Source: Pseudomonas putida (GTDB lineage Bacteria > Pseudomonadota > Gammaproteobacteria > Pseudomonadales > Pseudomonadaceae). From it: DNA of 64,000 nucleotides. Within the stretch, counting starts at the first letter, position 1. Each line of letters opens with the position of its first letter. This document shows positions 35,318 to 43,739 of the stretch, piece after piece. Location: assembly GCF_002025705.1 (NCBI RefSeq), contig NZ_CP018846.1, positions 673,501-737,500 of the forward strand, given 5' to 3'. The notes beneath the pieces were generated by a model. The model was not told the origin of the DNA, did no database searches, and was given only the letters and a program-made list of their open reading frames with translations. A program made the translations under genes and the position numbers.

Positions 35318-35333
35318 GTGAAAAAACTGTCAA
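35318..35333 (-). promoter_or_regulatory. Candidate ColR-binding site upstream of the PAP2 gene
   Basis: Read on the - strand, the site is TTGACAGTTTTTTCAC. It fits every defined position of the ColR-box pattern as I recall it, roughly YYNASNNYTTTTT followed by CAC. It lies 69 bp upstream of the PAP2 start in the intergenic space shared with colR. The consensus is from memory and was not checked. Confidence 0.45.
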
Positions 35334-35429
35334 GTTCGCTGAATTTGCCCTGGGGCTGGCACAGTACCGGCTATGGCCTTAAGCTGCGCCTGCCGCGCAC
35401 CTCAGCGAAGCGCCGCACAGGAGAACCCG

Positions 35430-36113
35430 ATGCGCATTCTATTGGTTGAAGACAACCGCGATATTCTTGCCAACCTTGCCGATTACCTGGGCATGAAAGG
35501 CTACACCGTCGACTGCGCCCAGGACGGCCTTTCTGGCCTGCATCTGGCCGCCACCGAGCACTACGACCTGATCGTGCTCGATATCATGCTGCCCGGTATC
35601 GATGGCTATACCCTGTGCAAGCGCCTGCGCGAGGATGCCCGCCGTGACACCCCGGTCATCATGCTGACGGCCCGCGACCAGCTGGACGATCGCCTGCAGG
35701 GCTTCCGCTCCGGTGCCGACGATTACCTGCTCAAACCCTTTGCCCTGTCCGAGCTGGCCGCGCGCATCGAAGCGGTACTGCGCCGGGCCCAGGGTGGCGG
35801 GCGTCGGACCTTGCAGGTCGCGGACTTGAGCTATGACCTCGATACGCTCGAAGTGACCCGCCAGGGCCGCCTGCTCAAGCTCAACCCGGTCGGCCTCAAG
35901 CTGCTCGCCGTGTTGATGCAGAAGAGCCCGCACGTGCTGCGCCGCGAGGTGCTGGAAGAAGCCCTGTGGGGCGATGACTGCCCTGATAGCGACAGCCTGC
36001 GCAGCCATGTGCACCAGCTGCGCCAGGTAATCGACAAACCGTTCGAAAAACCCCTGCTGCATACCGTCCATGGCGTCGGCTATCGCCTCGCCGAGGGCCG
36101 CGATGGAGTTTAA
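35430..36113 (+). CDS. colR: Response regulator ColR
   Basis: OmpR-type response regulator of the ColRS system, which protects the P. putida envelope against metal and phenol stress. It has 227 residues. The receiver domain has the acidic pair E7/D8, phosphoacceptor D51 and the switch Lys in DDYLLKPFA. The C-terminal winged helix covers about residues 125-222 (VLRREVLEEALWG, LRSHVHQLRQVID). The ATG at 35430 follows CAGGAGAA. It overlaps colS by 11 bp. Assignment rests on sequence, on the colS neighbour and on the flanking genes. Confidence 0.93.
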   Translation: MRILLVEDNRDILANLADYLGMKGYTVDCAQDGLSGLHLAATEHYDLIVLDIMLPGIDGYTLCKRLREDARRDTPVIMLTARDQLDDRLQGFRSGADDYLLKPFALSELAARIEAVLRRAQGGGRRTLQVADLSYDLDTLEVTRQGRLLKLNPVGLKLLAVLMQKSPHVLRREVLEEALWGDDCPDSDSLRSHVHQLRQVIDKPFEKPLLHTVHGVGYRLAEGRDGV

Positions 36114-37404
36114 GCAAAGCCTTGCCCAGCGCATCATCATCGCCTTTGCCTTGATGAGCGCGCTGGTGGCCGGCGCCTTCGCCTTCGGTATCGTCGCCAC
36201 CGTGCACTTGGTCGAGGAGCGCCTGATTTCATCGGTGCTCGGCGGTGACCTGCAGCGGTTGCTGCGCATGGACAGCGTCAGTGACTGGAGCCACCGGCCA
36301 CGGCCTGACCAGCTGTTCTATTTCAGTGGCGGGCGCGATGATTTCGAGCTGCCCAAGGACCTGCGTCACCTTGATGCCGGCTTCCACGAGGTGTTTCGCG
36401 ACCAGCTGTCCTACCACGCAATGGTCGAGATCGTTGATGGTCGACGCTATGTATTGCTGCAGGACCAGAGTGACTTCGAAGAGCGCGAGCGCGTGCTGTT
36501 CGCCGTCGTGGTGGTGGGTTTCGTGCTCAGCCTGGTGCTGGCGGTGGTGCTTGGCTGGCTGCTGGCGCGCAGGGTGATGGCACCGGTCATCCGCCTGGCG
36601 CGACAGGTTCGCCATCGTGATCAGTTGCTTGGCCTGGCGCCGCCGCTGGCACCGGACTATGCGGCCGACGAAGTCGGCCAGCTGGCAGTGGCGTTCGACG
36701 ATACCCTGGGCCGGCTACGCGATGCGCTGACCCGCGAGCGTTTGTTCACCAGTGATGTCAGCCATGAGCTGCGCACCCCGCTGATGGTGCTGGCCACCTC
36801 GTGCGAACTGCTGATGGAAAACCCCAATCTGGAAACGCGCGCGCGCAGCCAGGTGGAACGCATCGCCCGCGCCACGGAAGAGATGCGCGAACTGGTCAAG
36901 ACTTTCCTGATGCTCGCCCGTGCCCAGCGTGACCAGGGTGCCGTGGCGTCCCAGGCAACCTTGCGCGAAGTCGCCGACGACCTGACCGGGGTGTGGCGCG
37001 ATACCATCGAGCAGAAGGGCCTGGCGCTCCATTACGATGGCCAGGTCAGTGCAGGCCCATTGCTGTACAACGCCACGTTCCTGCAATCGGTGATGGGTAA
37101 CTTGCTGCGCAATGCCGCCCATTACACCGATAGCGGCTACATCCGCCTGAGCCTGGAGCCCAACGGCTTCAGTGTCGAAGACAGTGGCGTGGGCATCCCG
37201 GAGGAGCAGCGCGAGGCGATGTTCCAGCCGTTCGTGCGCGGCGAGGAGCGGCGCGGTGAGGGCCTGGGCCTGGGCCTGTCGCTGGTGCAGCGTATCTGCG
37301 ATGACCAGGGCTGGCGGGTGACGCTGACCTCGACGGCACCACATGGCTGCCGTTTCCAGGTAGACCTGAGCCAAAGCGCGGAAAAGACCGATCCCACGCA
37401 GTAA
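36103..37404 (+). CDS. colS: Sensor histidine kinase ColS
   Basis: Membrane sensor of 433 residues, reported to respond to excess iron and zinc. Two helices (about 10-33 and 131-154) flank a roughly 95-residue periplasmic domain. This domain contains E38, H95, E96, H105 and the ExxE motif E126-x-x-E129, residues I recall as implicated in metal sensing. The HAMP region follows; the phosphoacceptor is H221 in DVSHELRTPL. The ATPase domain shows NLLRNAAHY, EDSGVGIPEEQ and GLGLGLSLV. The ATG at 36103 gives MEFKQSLAQR. Confidence 0.94.
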   Translation: MEFKQSLAQRIIIAFALMSALVAGAFAFGIVATVHLVEERLISSVLGGDLQRLLRMDSVSDWSHRPRPDQLFYFSGGRDDFELPKDLRHLDAGFHEVFRDQLSYHAMVEIVDGRRYVLLQDQSDFEERERVLFAVVVVGFVLSLVLAVVLGWLLARRVMAPVIRLARQVRHRDQLLGLAPPLAPDYAADEVGQLAVAFDDTLGRLRDALTRERLFTSDVSHELRTPLMVLATSCELLMENPNLETRARSQVERIARATEEMRELVKTFLMLARAQRDQGAVASQATLREVADDLTGVWRDTIEQKGLALHYDGQVSAGPLLYNATFLQSVMGNLLRNAAHYTDSGYIRLSLEPNGFSVEDSGVGIPEEQREAMFQPFVRGEERRGEGLGLGLSLVQRICDDQGWRVTLTSTAPHGCRFQVDLSQSAEKTDPTQ

Positions 37405-37429
37405 CAACATGAAACATTCCTGCGGTTTG

Positions 37430-37445
37430 ATGACATTATTTTCAC
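37430..37445 (+). promoter_or_regulatory. Candidate ColR-binding site upstream of the methyltransferase gene
   Basis: ATGACATTATTTTCAC lies 66 bp before the methyltransferase ATG. Against the recalled ColR pattern it fits at all but two defined positions (first base A, and A within the T run). It resembles the better site at 35318-35333, TTGACAGTTTTTTCAC. Confidence 0.35.
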
Positions 37446-37511
37446 ATTGGCATGACCTGTTTCCAACGACTCGTTACCTAAGGTAAGCGCATTGGAGACA
37501 GGAGCCATTCG

Positions 37512-38192
37512 ATGCGCAGCCCGATCAAACTCGAATTTTCCGAGAAGTACGACCAGCAACATGCCAAGGAGTACTTCCTCAAGCACCAGGACGGACTGGC
37601 ACGGCGCCTGTCCCACAAACGTGACGAGCAGTTGGCCCGTCGTGCGTTGGCGCTGGCCGGAGAACCGGGCCTGGTTCTCGACCTGCCTTGCGGCGCTGGC
37701 CGTTTCTGGCCGCTGCTGGCGGAAAAGCCGAACCGGGTGATCATCGGTGCCGACAACTCTGAGGCGATGATCCAGACGGCCTGTGCCGCACAACCGCCAG
37801 AGGTGGTGGCGCGGGTACGTCCTTTGCAGACATCGGCATTCGCGATCGACTTGCCGGACAATTCGGTCGACAGCATCTTCTGCATGCGGCTGTTCCACCA
37901 TATTGGCGAGGCGGCTCACCGCAAGACCATTCTTGACGAGTTTCAAAGAGTTAGCCGTGACAGTGTAATCCTGTCATTGTGGGTGGACGGTAACTTCAAG
38001 GCCTGGCGCCGCCAGAAGCTCGAGCAGAAGCGTAGTGCCAAGGCCGAGCAGGGCAGCTATCAGAACCGTTTCGTGTTACCGGCAGAAACGGTTGAAGCAG
38101 AATTCAAGGCCGCCGGCTTCAGAATCCAGGAACACCTCGACTTCCTGCCGTTCTATGCCATGTGGCGGGTATATGTATTGCGTAAGGGGTAG
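37512..38192 (+). CDS. Class I SAM-dependent methyltransferase of the ColRS locus
   Basis: A 226-residue predicted methyltransferase. Motif I is VLDLPCGAGRFWPLL at about residues 55-69, and the acidic motif II residue is in IIGADNSEAM. The post-motif region DLPDNSVDSIFCMRLFHHIG is typical of type-11 methyltransferases. The substrate is unknown; the adjacent lipopolysaccharide-kinase-like gene suggests an envelope target. It lies 107 bp after colS behind a candidate ColR box and 6 bp before inaA, so the downstream genes probably form one ColR-influenced unit. Confidence 0.85.
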   Translation: MRSPIKLEFSEKYDQQHAKEYFLKHQDGLARRLSHKRDEQLARRALALAGEPGLVLDLPCGAGRFWPLLAEKPNRVIIGADNSEAMIQTACAAQPPEVVARVRPLQTSAFAIDLPDNSVDSIFCMRLFHHIGEAAHRKTILDEFQRVSRDSVILSLWVDGNFKAWRRQKLEQKRSAKAEQGSYQNRFVLPAETVEAEFKAAGFRIQEHLDFLPFYAMWRVYVLRKG

Positions 38193-38198
38193 TGTTTG

Positions 38199-38900
38199 AT
38201 GGCTGTAGCCCAAAATGGGGAGTCGCGGTTCGATTATTACTGGCGCCAGCAGGGCGAATGGGTCGAGGAACCCAACCAGCGGCGCGGTGGTGAGAGTGGT
38301 GTACAACGGCTGAACGATGGCAACGGCAAGGTGCTGTATGCCAAGCGTCAGGTCGGCCACATCTATCGCAGCCTGCTGCACCCGTTTGGCAGGCCGACCG
38401 TGTTGCGCGAACTCGATGCACTGAATAGCTTCGAGCAACTGGGTGTGCGCGTGCCGCGCATCGTGTTTTGTGGTGCCGAGCGTGATCCCGAGCACCAGTG
38501 GCGCGCGCTGCTGGTCAGCGAGGCGCTGGACGGCTTCGTCGAGCTCGACACGTGGCACGCCGAAGGTGCGCGCGAGCGCTATCCTCAAGTAGTGCATGAA
38601 CGCATGCTCAAGGACCTGGCCGACAACCTGGCGCGCATGCACCTGGGTCATTGGCAGCATGGCTGCCTGTACGGCAAGCACGTCTTCATCAAGGTCATCG
38701 GCGAGGGTGAGCAGGCCCGCGTCGAAGTAGCACTCCTGGACCTGGAAAAGTGCCGACGACGCATCAGCTGTCAGCGAGCTGCGGGTAACGACCTGCGCCA
38801 GCTGCGCCGCCACTCGTCGCTAAATGACACGGAATGGCAAACGCTGCTCTATTTTTACCAGATGGCGTTTGGCAGCGCTGTCAAAGGGTTAGGGCAATGA
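38199..38900 (+). CDS. inaA: InaA-like lipopolysaccharide kinase family protein
   Basis: A 233-residue protein of the KdkA/WaaP-like small kinase superfamily. The N-terminal VLYAKRQVGHIYRSLLHP has the candidate nucleotide-binding Lys. The catalytic loop is LARMHLGHWQHGCLYGKHVFI, where HG..YGKHV takes the place of the usual HxDxxxxN. The metal-binding LLDLEKCRR follows. Proteins of this type phosphorylate LPS core sugars. The ATG at 38199 follows AAGGGG; a TTG directly before it is rejected. Its stop overlaps the next small gene (ATGA). Confidence 0.85.
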   Translation: MAVAQNGESRFDYYWRQQGEWVEEPNQRRGGESGVQRLNDGNGKVLYAKRQVGHIYRSLLHPFGRPTVLRELDALNSFEQLGVRVPRIVFCGAERDPEHQWRALLVSEALDGFVELDTWHAEGARERYPQVVHERMLKDLADNLARMHLGHWQHGCLYGKHVFIKVIGEGEQARVEVALLDLEKCRRRISCQRAAGNDLRQLRRHSSLNDTEWQTLLYFYQMAFGSAVKGLGQ

Positions 38901-39118
38901 AACTAGAAATCGCTCGAGCTTTGTTCCTGGTGGCTGGGTTGGCTGTGACCACGGCGGCTTTAGCTGCCTGGGAAGAGCCGCGGCCAGTGGTATTCAGCAA
39001 GGCAGACCAGTGCGCGGTGCCGCGCGTGGTCAAGGCACAGCAGAGCCAGTCCGAGCCGGACCAGGACCTGCTGTTGTTCCTCTTCGGAATGCGCCAGGGG
39101 CTGCGGCCGTTTGGCTGA
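38897..39118 (+). CDS. Small exported protein of unknown function
   Basis: A 73-residue protein not matched to any family I know. It has a strong signal peptide (MKLEIARALFLVAGLAVTTA ending near ALA at about residue 24), leaving a mature part of about 49 residues with one cysteine. The mature part ends QDLLLFLFGMRQGLRPFG. The ATG overlaps the inaA stop (ATGA) and a strong terminator follows, so it is the last gene of the colRS-associated unit. The signal peptide, overlap and terminator together argue that it is real. Confidence 0.7.
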   Translation: MKLEIARALFLVAGLAVTTAALAAWEEPRPVVFSKADQCAVPRVVKAQQSQSEPDQDLLLFLFGMRQGLRPFG

Positions 39119-39134
39119 TACAGTTCGAGCAAGA

Positions 39135-39167
39135 CAAAGGCCTCGCAATCGCGAGGCCTTTGTTTTT
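39135..39167 (+). terminator. Rho-independent terminator after the ColRS-associated unit
   Basis: A perfect 12 bp stem (CAAAGGCCTCGC / GCGAGGCCTTTG) with an AATC loop is followed by TTTTT. It lies 16 bp after the small exported protein gene. Confidence 0.9.
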
Positions 39168-39190
39168 GATTTGGAAGCATGCGCGGACTC

Positions 39191-39309
39191 TTGTAGGAGC
39201 GGCCTTGTGTCGCGATAGGGCTGCGAAGCAGCCCGAGATTTACGCCTGTCGCTGAAACTGCTGGGGCTGCTTCGCAGCCCTATCGCGACACAAGGCCGCT
39301 CCTACAGGG
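39191..39309. repeat. REP doublet in the opposite arrangement
   Basis: Two REP copies of the GGGCTGCTTCGCAGCCC type are present, but unlike the others the GTAGGAGCGGCCTTG core is at the outer ends and the CTGCGAAGCAGCCC stems point inward. The outer arms GTAGGAGCGGCCTTGTGTCG and its complement match perfectly. Confidence 0.88.
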
Positions 39310-39316
39310 ATCGCAG

Positions 39317-42300
39317 TCATGCAGCTATCGGCTGCTGTGCAGCAGACTTGTGCGCCAACAAGGTGTAGATGCAAGGCAGCACAAACAGGGTAAACAAGGT
39401 GCCAATCGACATCCCGGTGGCGATCACCGTGCCGATATCGAACCGGCTCACCGCGCCGGCCCCGGTGGCCAGGATCAGCGGTACCATGCCGAATACCATC
39501 GCCGCCGTGGTCATCAGCACCGGCCGCAAGCGAATGGCGGCAGCTTGCTCGATGGCTTCCCGAACGCCCAGGCCCTTTTCCTCACGCAACTGGTTGGCGA
39601 ACTCGACGATCAGGATGCCGTGCTTGCTGATCAGGCCGATCAGCGTCACCAGCCCCACCTGGGTGTAAATGTTCATGCTGGAAATGCCCAGGAACAAAGG
39701 TAGCAGCGCCCCACAGATCGACAGCGGCACCGTCACCAGAATCACCAGCGGGTCGCGGAAGCTCTCGAACTGCGCGGCCAGCACGAGGAAGATGATCGCC
39801 AGGGCGAGGCCGAAGGTTACCCACAGGGCACTGCCTTCCTGCACGTACTGCCGCGCTGTCCCGGCATAATCGAAGGAGAAACCCTCCGGTGCCTCTTCCC
39901 GGGCGATGTCGCGCACCGTTTGCAACGCCTCGCCGATACTGACCATCGGCACACCCTGGATGATCGCCGAGTTCAGCTGCTGGAACTGGTTGAGCTGGCG
40001 GGGGCGGGCGCGGTCACTGAGGGTGATCAGTGTCGACAAGGGCAGTAGCTGCCCTTGCTCGTTCTTCACGTAGTAGTTGTTCAGCCAGCCAGCGTTGTCC
40101 CGATAAGGCCGCTCGACCTGGGCAATCACTTTGTAGCTGCGGCCTTCGAGGGTGAAGCGGTTGATTTCCGCCTCGCCCAGCAGGGTGGCAAGGGTGCTGC
40201 CCAGCGTATCCATGGATACACCCATTTGCGCCGCCTTGGCCCGGTCTATGTCGACCACCACCTCGGGTTTGTCGAACGCCAGGTCGATATCGAGGAAGGC
40301 GAACTTGCCCGATTGCTGGGCCCGTTGCTTGACCCGCTGGGCGACTTCCAGCAGGGCAGGGTAGTCACCGGCTGTATTGATCACGAACTGGAACGGCAGG
40401 CCTTCACCGGTGCCGGGCAGCGCCGGCAGGTTGAAACCGAAGATCTGCAGCCCGCCGATCTGCTCCAGCTTGGCCTGCACCAGCGGCAGCAGCTCCATCT
40501 GTGTGCGGTTGCGTTCGTTCCAGGGTTTGAGCAGGAAACCGCCGATGCCGCTCTGCACGCCGTTGAAACCGTTGATCTGGAACGACGAGTAGTACTCGGG
40601 GAAGGCCTTGAACAGCGGCGTGAACTGGTCGGTGTAAGCGTTCAGGTAGTCGAGGTTGGCCGGCTGCGGCGAGCTGCTCATCATGAAGATCACACCCTGG
40701 TCCTCGTTGGGCGCCAGCTCGTTCTGGGTGAACTTGAGCAGCACCGGGATCAGGCACAGGATGATCACGGCGAACACCAGCACCACCGGGCGGCTGTCGA
40801 GGGTTGCGTGCAGCAGGCGCTGGTAGCGCACCTTGAGGCCTTCGAACAGCACGTCGAGGCGGTGGGCCAGGCCGCTGGCATTCTGCTCCTGGCGCAACAG
40901 CAGGGCGCACATCATCGGCGACAAGGTCAGGGCGACGATGCCCGAGATGACCACCGCGCCGGCCAGGGTCAGGGCGAACTCCTTGAACAGCGCACCCGTG
41001 AGCCCGGTGAGGAAGCCGATGGGGGCATAGACCGCTGCCAGGGTGATGGTCATCGATACCACCGGCATGGCGATTTCCCGCGCGCCCTCCAGGGCAGCAT
41101 CGAAGGGAGATTTGCCTTCCTCCATGTGCCGGTGAATGTTTTCCACCACCACGATGGCATCGTCCACCACCAGGCCGATGGCCAGCACCATCGCCAGCAG
41201 CGTCAGCAAGTTCAACGAGTAGCCCATCATCTGCATGAAGAACAGCACGCCGATCATCGACAACGGGATGGTCACCACCGGGATCAGCACCGAGCGCAGG
41301 GCGCCGAGGAACAGGAACACCACCACGATGACGATCAGCACCGCTTCGCCGAGGGTCTTGATCACTTCGTCGATGGAGGCCTGAATGAACAGCGTGGCAT
41401 CGTAGGCGATCGATACCTTCAGCGCCGACGGAAGCTGGCTTTCAAGTTCTGGCATGATGCGCCGCACTTCCTTGATCACGTCCAGCGGGTTGGCTGCCGG
41501 GGTGGCCTTGATGCCGATGTAGACCGACGGTGTGCCATCGAACGAACTGACCGTGTCGTAGTTCTCTGCGCCCATCTCCACGCGCGCCACGTCGCCCAGC
41601 AGTACCCGGCTGTCACCGGACACCTTGAGCGGCAGCGCGGCGAAGGCTTCGGCCGATTTCAGCTCGGTGCTGGCATTGATGCTGGTGACCACGTATTCGC
41701 CCTTCACCTCACCGGCCGCGGAGAGGAAGTTGTAGCGGCGCACGGCATTGGTCACGTCGGTGGCCGACAGGCCGAAACCCGCCAGTTTCACCGGGTCGAT
41801 CCAGATGCGCATGGCGAACACCTGGTTGCCGAGGATTTCCGCCTCGGCCATGCCCGGCAGGGTCGCAAGCTTGGGCTGGATCACCCGTGACAGGTAGTCG
41901 GTGATCTGCGGGTTGCTCATCTCCTTGCTGTAGAAGCTGATATACATCAGCGCCGAGGCATCGGCGGCTTCCTTGCTCAGCACCGGGTCTTCGGCGTTCT
42001 GCGGCAGCTGGTTGCGCACCTCGTTGGCCTTGGCCAGCAGTTCGGTAAACAGGCGGTCGCTGTCGGCGCCAATGCGTGCGTAGATGGAAATCACCGAGAA
42101 GTTCTGCCGGCTGACCGAGGTCATGTAGTCGATGCCTTCGGCGCTGGCCAGGCTCTGCTGCAGTGGCTGGGTGATATAGCCCTGGATGGTCTCGGCGTTG
42201 GCCCCCGGGTAGGCGGTGGTCACCGTGATCAGGGCGTTTTCCATTTTCGGGTACTGGCGGATCTGCAGTTTGTTCCAGGCCTGGAAGCCAAGCAGCAGGA

Positions 42301-42361
42301 TCAGCAGGCTGACCACGCTGGCCAGCACCGGGCGGCGGATGAACGGGTCGGTGAACGCCAT
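39317..42361 (-). CDS. mexW: RND efflux transporter MexW
   Basis: Inner-membrane proton-driven RND pump subunit of 1014 residues with 12 helices and two large periplasmic loops. The N-terminus FIRRPVLASVVSLLILLLG and the helix-4 motif LVVDDAIVVVENI with the proton-relay Asp pair are intact. Helix 10-12 segments such as ISKHGILIVEFANQLREE are typical. The start at 42361 gives MAFTDPFIRRP, which follows mexV by 13 bp. The name follows P. aeruginosa PA4375, which has the same neighbours (mexV and the imelysin cassette). No outer-membrane channel gene is adjacent. Confidence 0.88.
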   Translation of the reverse strand: MAFTDPFIRRPVLASVVSLLILLLGFQAWNKLQIRQYPKMENALITVTTAYPGANAETIQGYITQPLQQSLASAEGIDYMTSVSRQNFSVISIYARIGADSDRLFTELLAKANEVRNQLPQNAEDPVLSKEAADASALMYISFYSKEMSNPQITDYLSRVIQPKLATLPGMAEAEILGNQVFAMRIWIDPVKLAGFGLSATDVTNAVRRYNFLSAAGEVKGEYVVTSINASTELKSAEAFAALPLKVSGDSRVLLGDVARVEMGAENYDTVSSFDGTPSVYIGIKATPAANPLDVIKEVRRIMPELESQLPSALKVSIAYDATLFIQASIDEVIKTLGEAVLIVIVVVFLFLGALRSVLIPVVTIPLSMIGVLFFMQMMGYSLNLLTLLAMVLAIGLVVDDAIVVVENIHRHMEEGKSPFDAALEGAREIAMPVVSMTITLAAVYAPIGFLTGLTGALFKEFALTLAGAVVISGIVALTLSPMMCALLLRQEQNASGLAHRLDVLFEGLKVRYQRLLHATLDSRPVVLVFAVIILCLIPVLLKFTQNELAPNEDQGVIFMMSSSPQPANLDYLNAYTDQFTPLFKAFPEYYSSFQINGFNGVQSGIGGFLLKPWNERNRTQMELLPLVQAKLEQIGGLQIFGFNLPALPGTGEGLPFQFVINTAGDYPALLEVAQRVKQRAQQSGKFAFLDIDLAFDKPEVVVDIDRAKAAQMGVSMDTLGSTLATLLGEAEINRFTLEGRSYKVIAQVERPYRDNAGWLNNYYVKNEQGQLLPLSTLITLSDRARPRQLNQFQQLNSAIIQGVPMVSIGEALQTVRDIAREEAPEGFSFDYAGTARQYVQEGSALWVTFGLALAIIFLVLAAQFESFRDPLVILVTVPLSICGALLPLFLGISSMNIYTQVGLVTLIGLISKHGILIVEFANQLREEKGLGVREAIEQAAAIRLRPVLMTTAAMVFGMVPLILATGAGAVSRFDIGTVIATGMSIGTLFTLFVLPCIYTLLAHKSAAQQPIAA

Positions 42362-42374
42362 GCCTGCCTCCTGC

Positions 42375-43523
42375 TTAGTCGGTGCGCGGGGCGCCCTGTT
42401 CGGGCTTGAGCGCGCTGTCCTGGCCAATGCGTATGGCCGCGCCTGGGGTCAGCTTGAGCTGCCCGGCGGTGACCACTTGTTCGCCGGCCTTGAGGCCCTT
42501 GCTGACCACCACCACGCCATCGCGGCGCTCGCCGGTCTGCACCGTGCGCTGTTCGGCGCTCAGCTGTGGCTGGCCCTGGTCGTCTTTCTCCGGGTTGCCG
42601 TCCTTGTCCTTCTTCGGCGTGGCGACGTACACCGAGTTGCCGTACAGGGTGTAAGTGATGGCGCTTTCCGGGACGACCACCTGGGGCTGCGGATCGGGTA
42701 GCAGGATCAGCAGGTTGGCGAACATGCCGGGCAGCAGCTTGCCATCCGGGTTGGCCAGGGTCGCGCGCACCAGCAGGTTACGGGTGTTTTCATCGACCTT
42801 GGGGTTGATCGCGCTGAGGCTGGCCGGGAACGTCTGGCCCGGGTAGGCCGCCACTTGCACAAGCACCTGCTGGCCCAGGCTCAGGTGCGGCAACGCCTGC
42901 TCCGGTACGTTGAAGTCGACGTACAGGCTGGACAGGTCTTGCAGGGTGGCAATTACCGTGCCGGCGGCCAGGTACTGGCCGATGTCCACCTGGCGAATGC
43001 CGATGGTGCCACTGAACGGCGCGTTGATGCCCTTCTTGATCTTCTGCGCCTTGAGCTGCTCGACCACCGCCTGGTTGCGCCGGTACTGGGACGACAGGCG
43101 ATCGAACTCGCCGCGGGAGATAGCGGCATCACCGACCAGCTGGCTGCCGCGACCGAAGTCGACCTTGGCCAGCCCCAGGTCGGCCTGGGCGGTGCCGAGC
43201 AGGGCAGTTTCCTGGTCGTCATTGAGCTGCAGCAGCGGTTGCCCCGCCTTGACCTTCTGCCCGGAGTCGAAGTACAGGGCCTTGACGATGCCTTCCACTT
43301 CCAGGCTCAGCTCCACGCCCTGCAAGGCCTTCAGGCTGCCTACGGCAGGCAGGCGTTCCTGCCACTGGCGCTGTTCGGCCGGGGCTGCGGCAACGGTGAT
43401 GGGCGGCCGGGGCGCGGAGAACATCTGGATCTGTTGGTAGATCGAGAAGCCTTTGTAGCCCCCCAGGGCCAGCACGATCAGCAGAACGACGGCCAACATG
43501 ATGAGCATGCGGCGGCGTAGCAT
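42375..43523 (-). CDS. mexV: RND efflux periplasmic adaptor MexV
   Basis: Membrane-fusion protein of 382 residues that joins the RND pump to an outer-membrane channel. It has an N-terminal membrane anchor (MLIMLAVVLLIVLALGGYKG) without a lipobox. A split lipoyl domain (GIVKALYFDSGQKVKAGQPL and INAPFSGTIGIRQVDIGQYL), a coiled-coil hairpin between them, and a beta-barrel domain ending in VVVPESAITYTLYGNSVYV follow. AAGGAA precedes the ATG. It is the first gene of the mexVW unit, which in P. aeruginosa works with OprM. Confidence 0.88.
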   Translation of the reverse strand: MLRRRMLIMLAVVLLIVLALGGYKGFSIYQQIQMFSAPRPPITVAAAPAEQRQWQERLPAVGSLKALQGVELSLEVEGIVKALYFDSGQKVKAGQPLLQLNDDQETALLGTAQADLGLAKVDFGRGSQLVGDAAISRGEFDRLSSQYRRNQAVVEQLKAQKIKKGINAPFSGTIGIRQVDIGQYLAAGTVIATLQDLSSLYVDFNVPEQALPHLSLGQQVLVQVAAYPGQTFPASLSAINPKVDENTRNLLVRATLANPDGKLLPGMFANLLILLPDPQPQVVVPESAITYTLYGNSVYVATPKKDKDGNPEKDDQGQPQLSAEQRTVQTGERRDGVVVVSKGLKAGEQVVTAGQLKLTPGAAIRIGQDSALKPEQGAPRTD

Positions 43524-43629
43524 AGGTCCGGTTCCTTGGATGTGTGGTTGTTATGCGTTTTGACACGACAACGGGCGATCCTGCCCACGTGCGGATGAGG
43601 GAAGTATTGCAGAAGGGGGAGGGGATTGC

Positions 43630-43732
43630 CTGTGCCGGCCTCTTCGCGGGTAAACCCGCTCCCACAGGTTCGGTGTATTCCCTGGGAATGTGAGTTCCCT
43701 GTAGGAGCGGCTTCAGCCGCGAAGAGGCCAGC
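43630..43732. repeat. REP doublet (REPIN), GGCCTCTTCGCG type
   Basis: Inverted pair between mexV and the DUF1513 gene. Left arm GGCCTCTTCGCGGGTAAACC with CGCTCCCACAGG; right arm CCTGTAGGAGCGGCTTCAGC with CGCGAAGAGGCC. The inner hairpins differ (GGGTAAACCC against GGCTTCAGCC), so the two REP copies are of different sublineages. Confidence 0.87.
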
Positions 43733-43739
43733 AGGAAAA

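Noticed and set aside
40055..41890. A 611-codon open frame antisense to mexW
   Set aside because: Low-complexity His/Gln/Val-rich composition typical of a GC-skew shadow; the RND transporter is certain.
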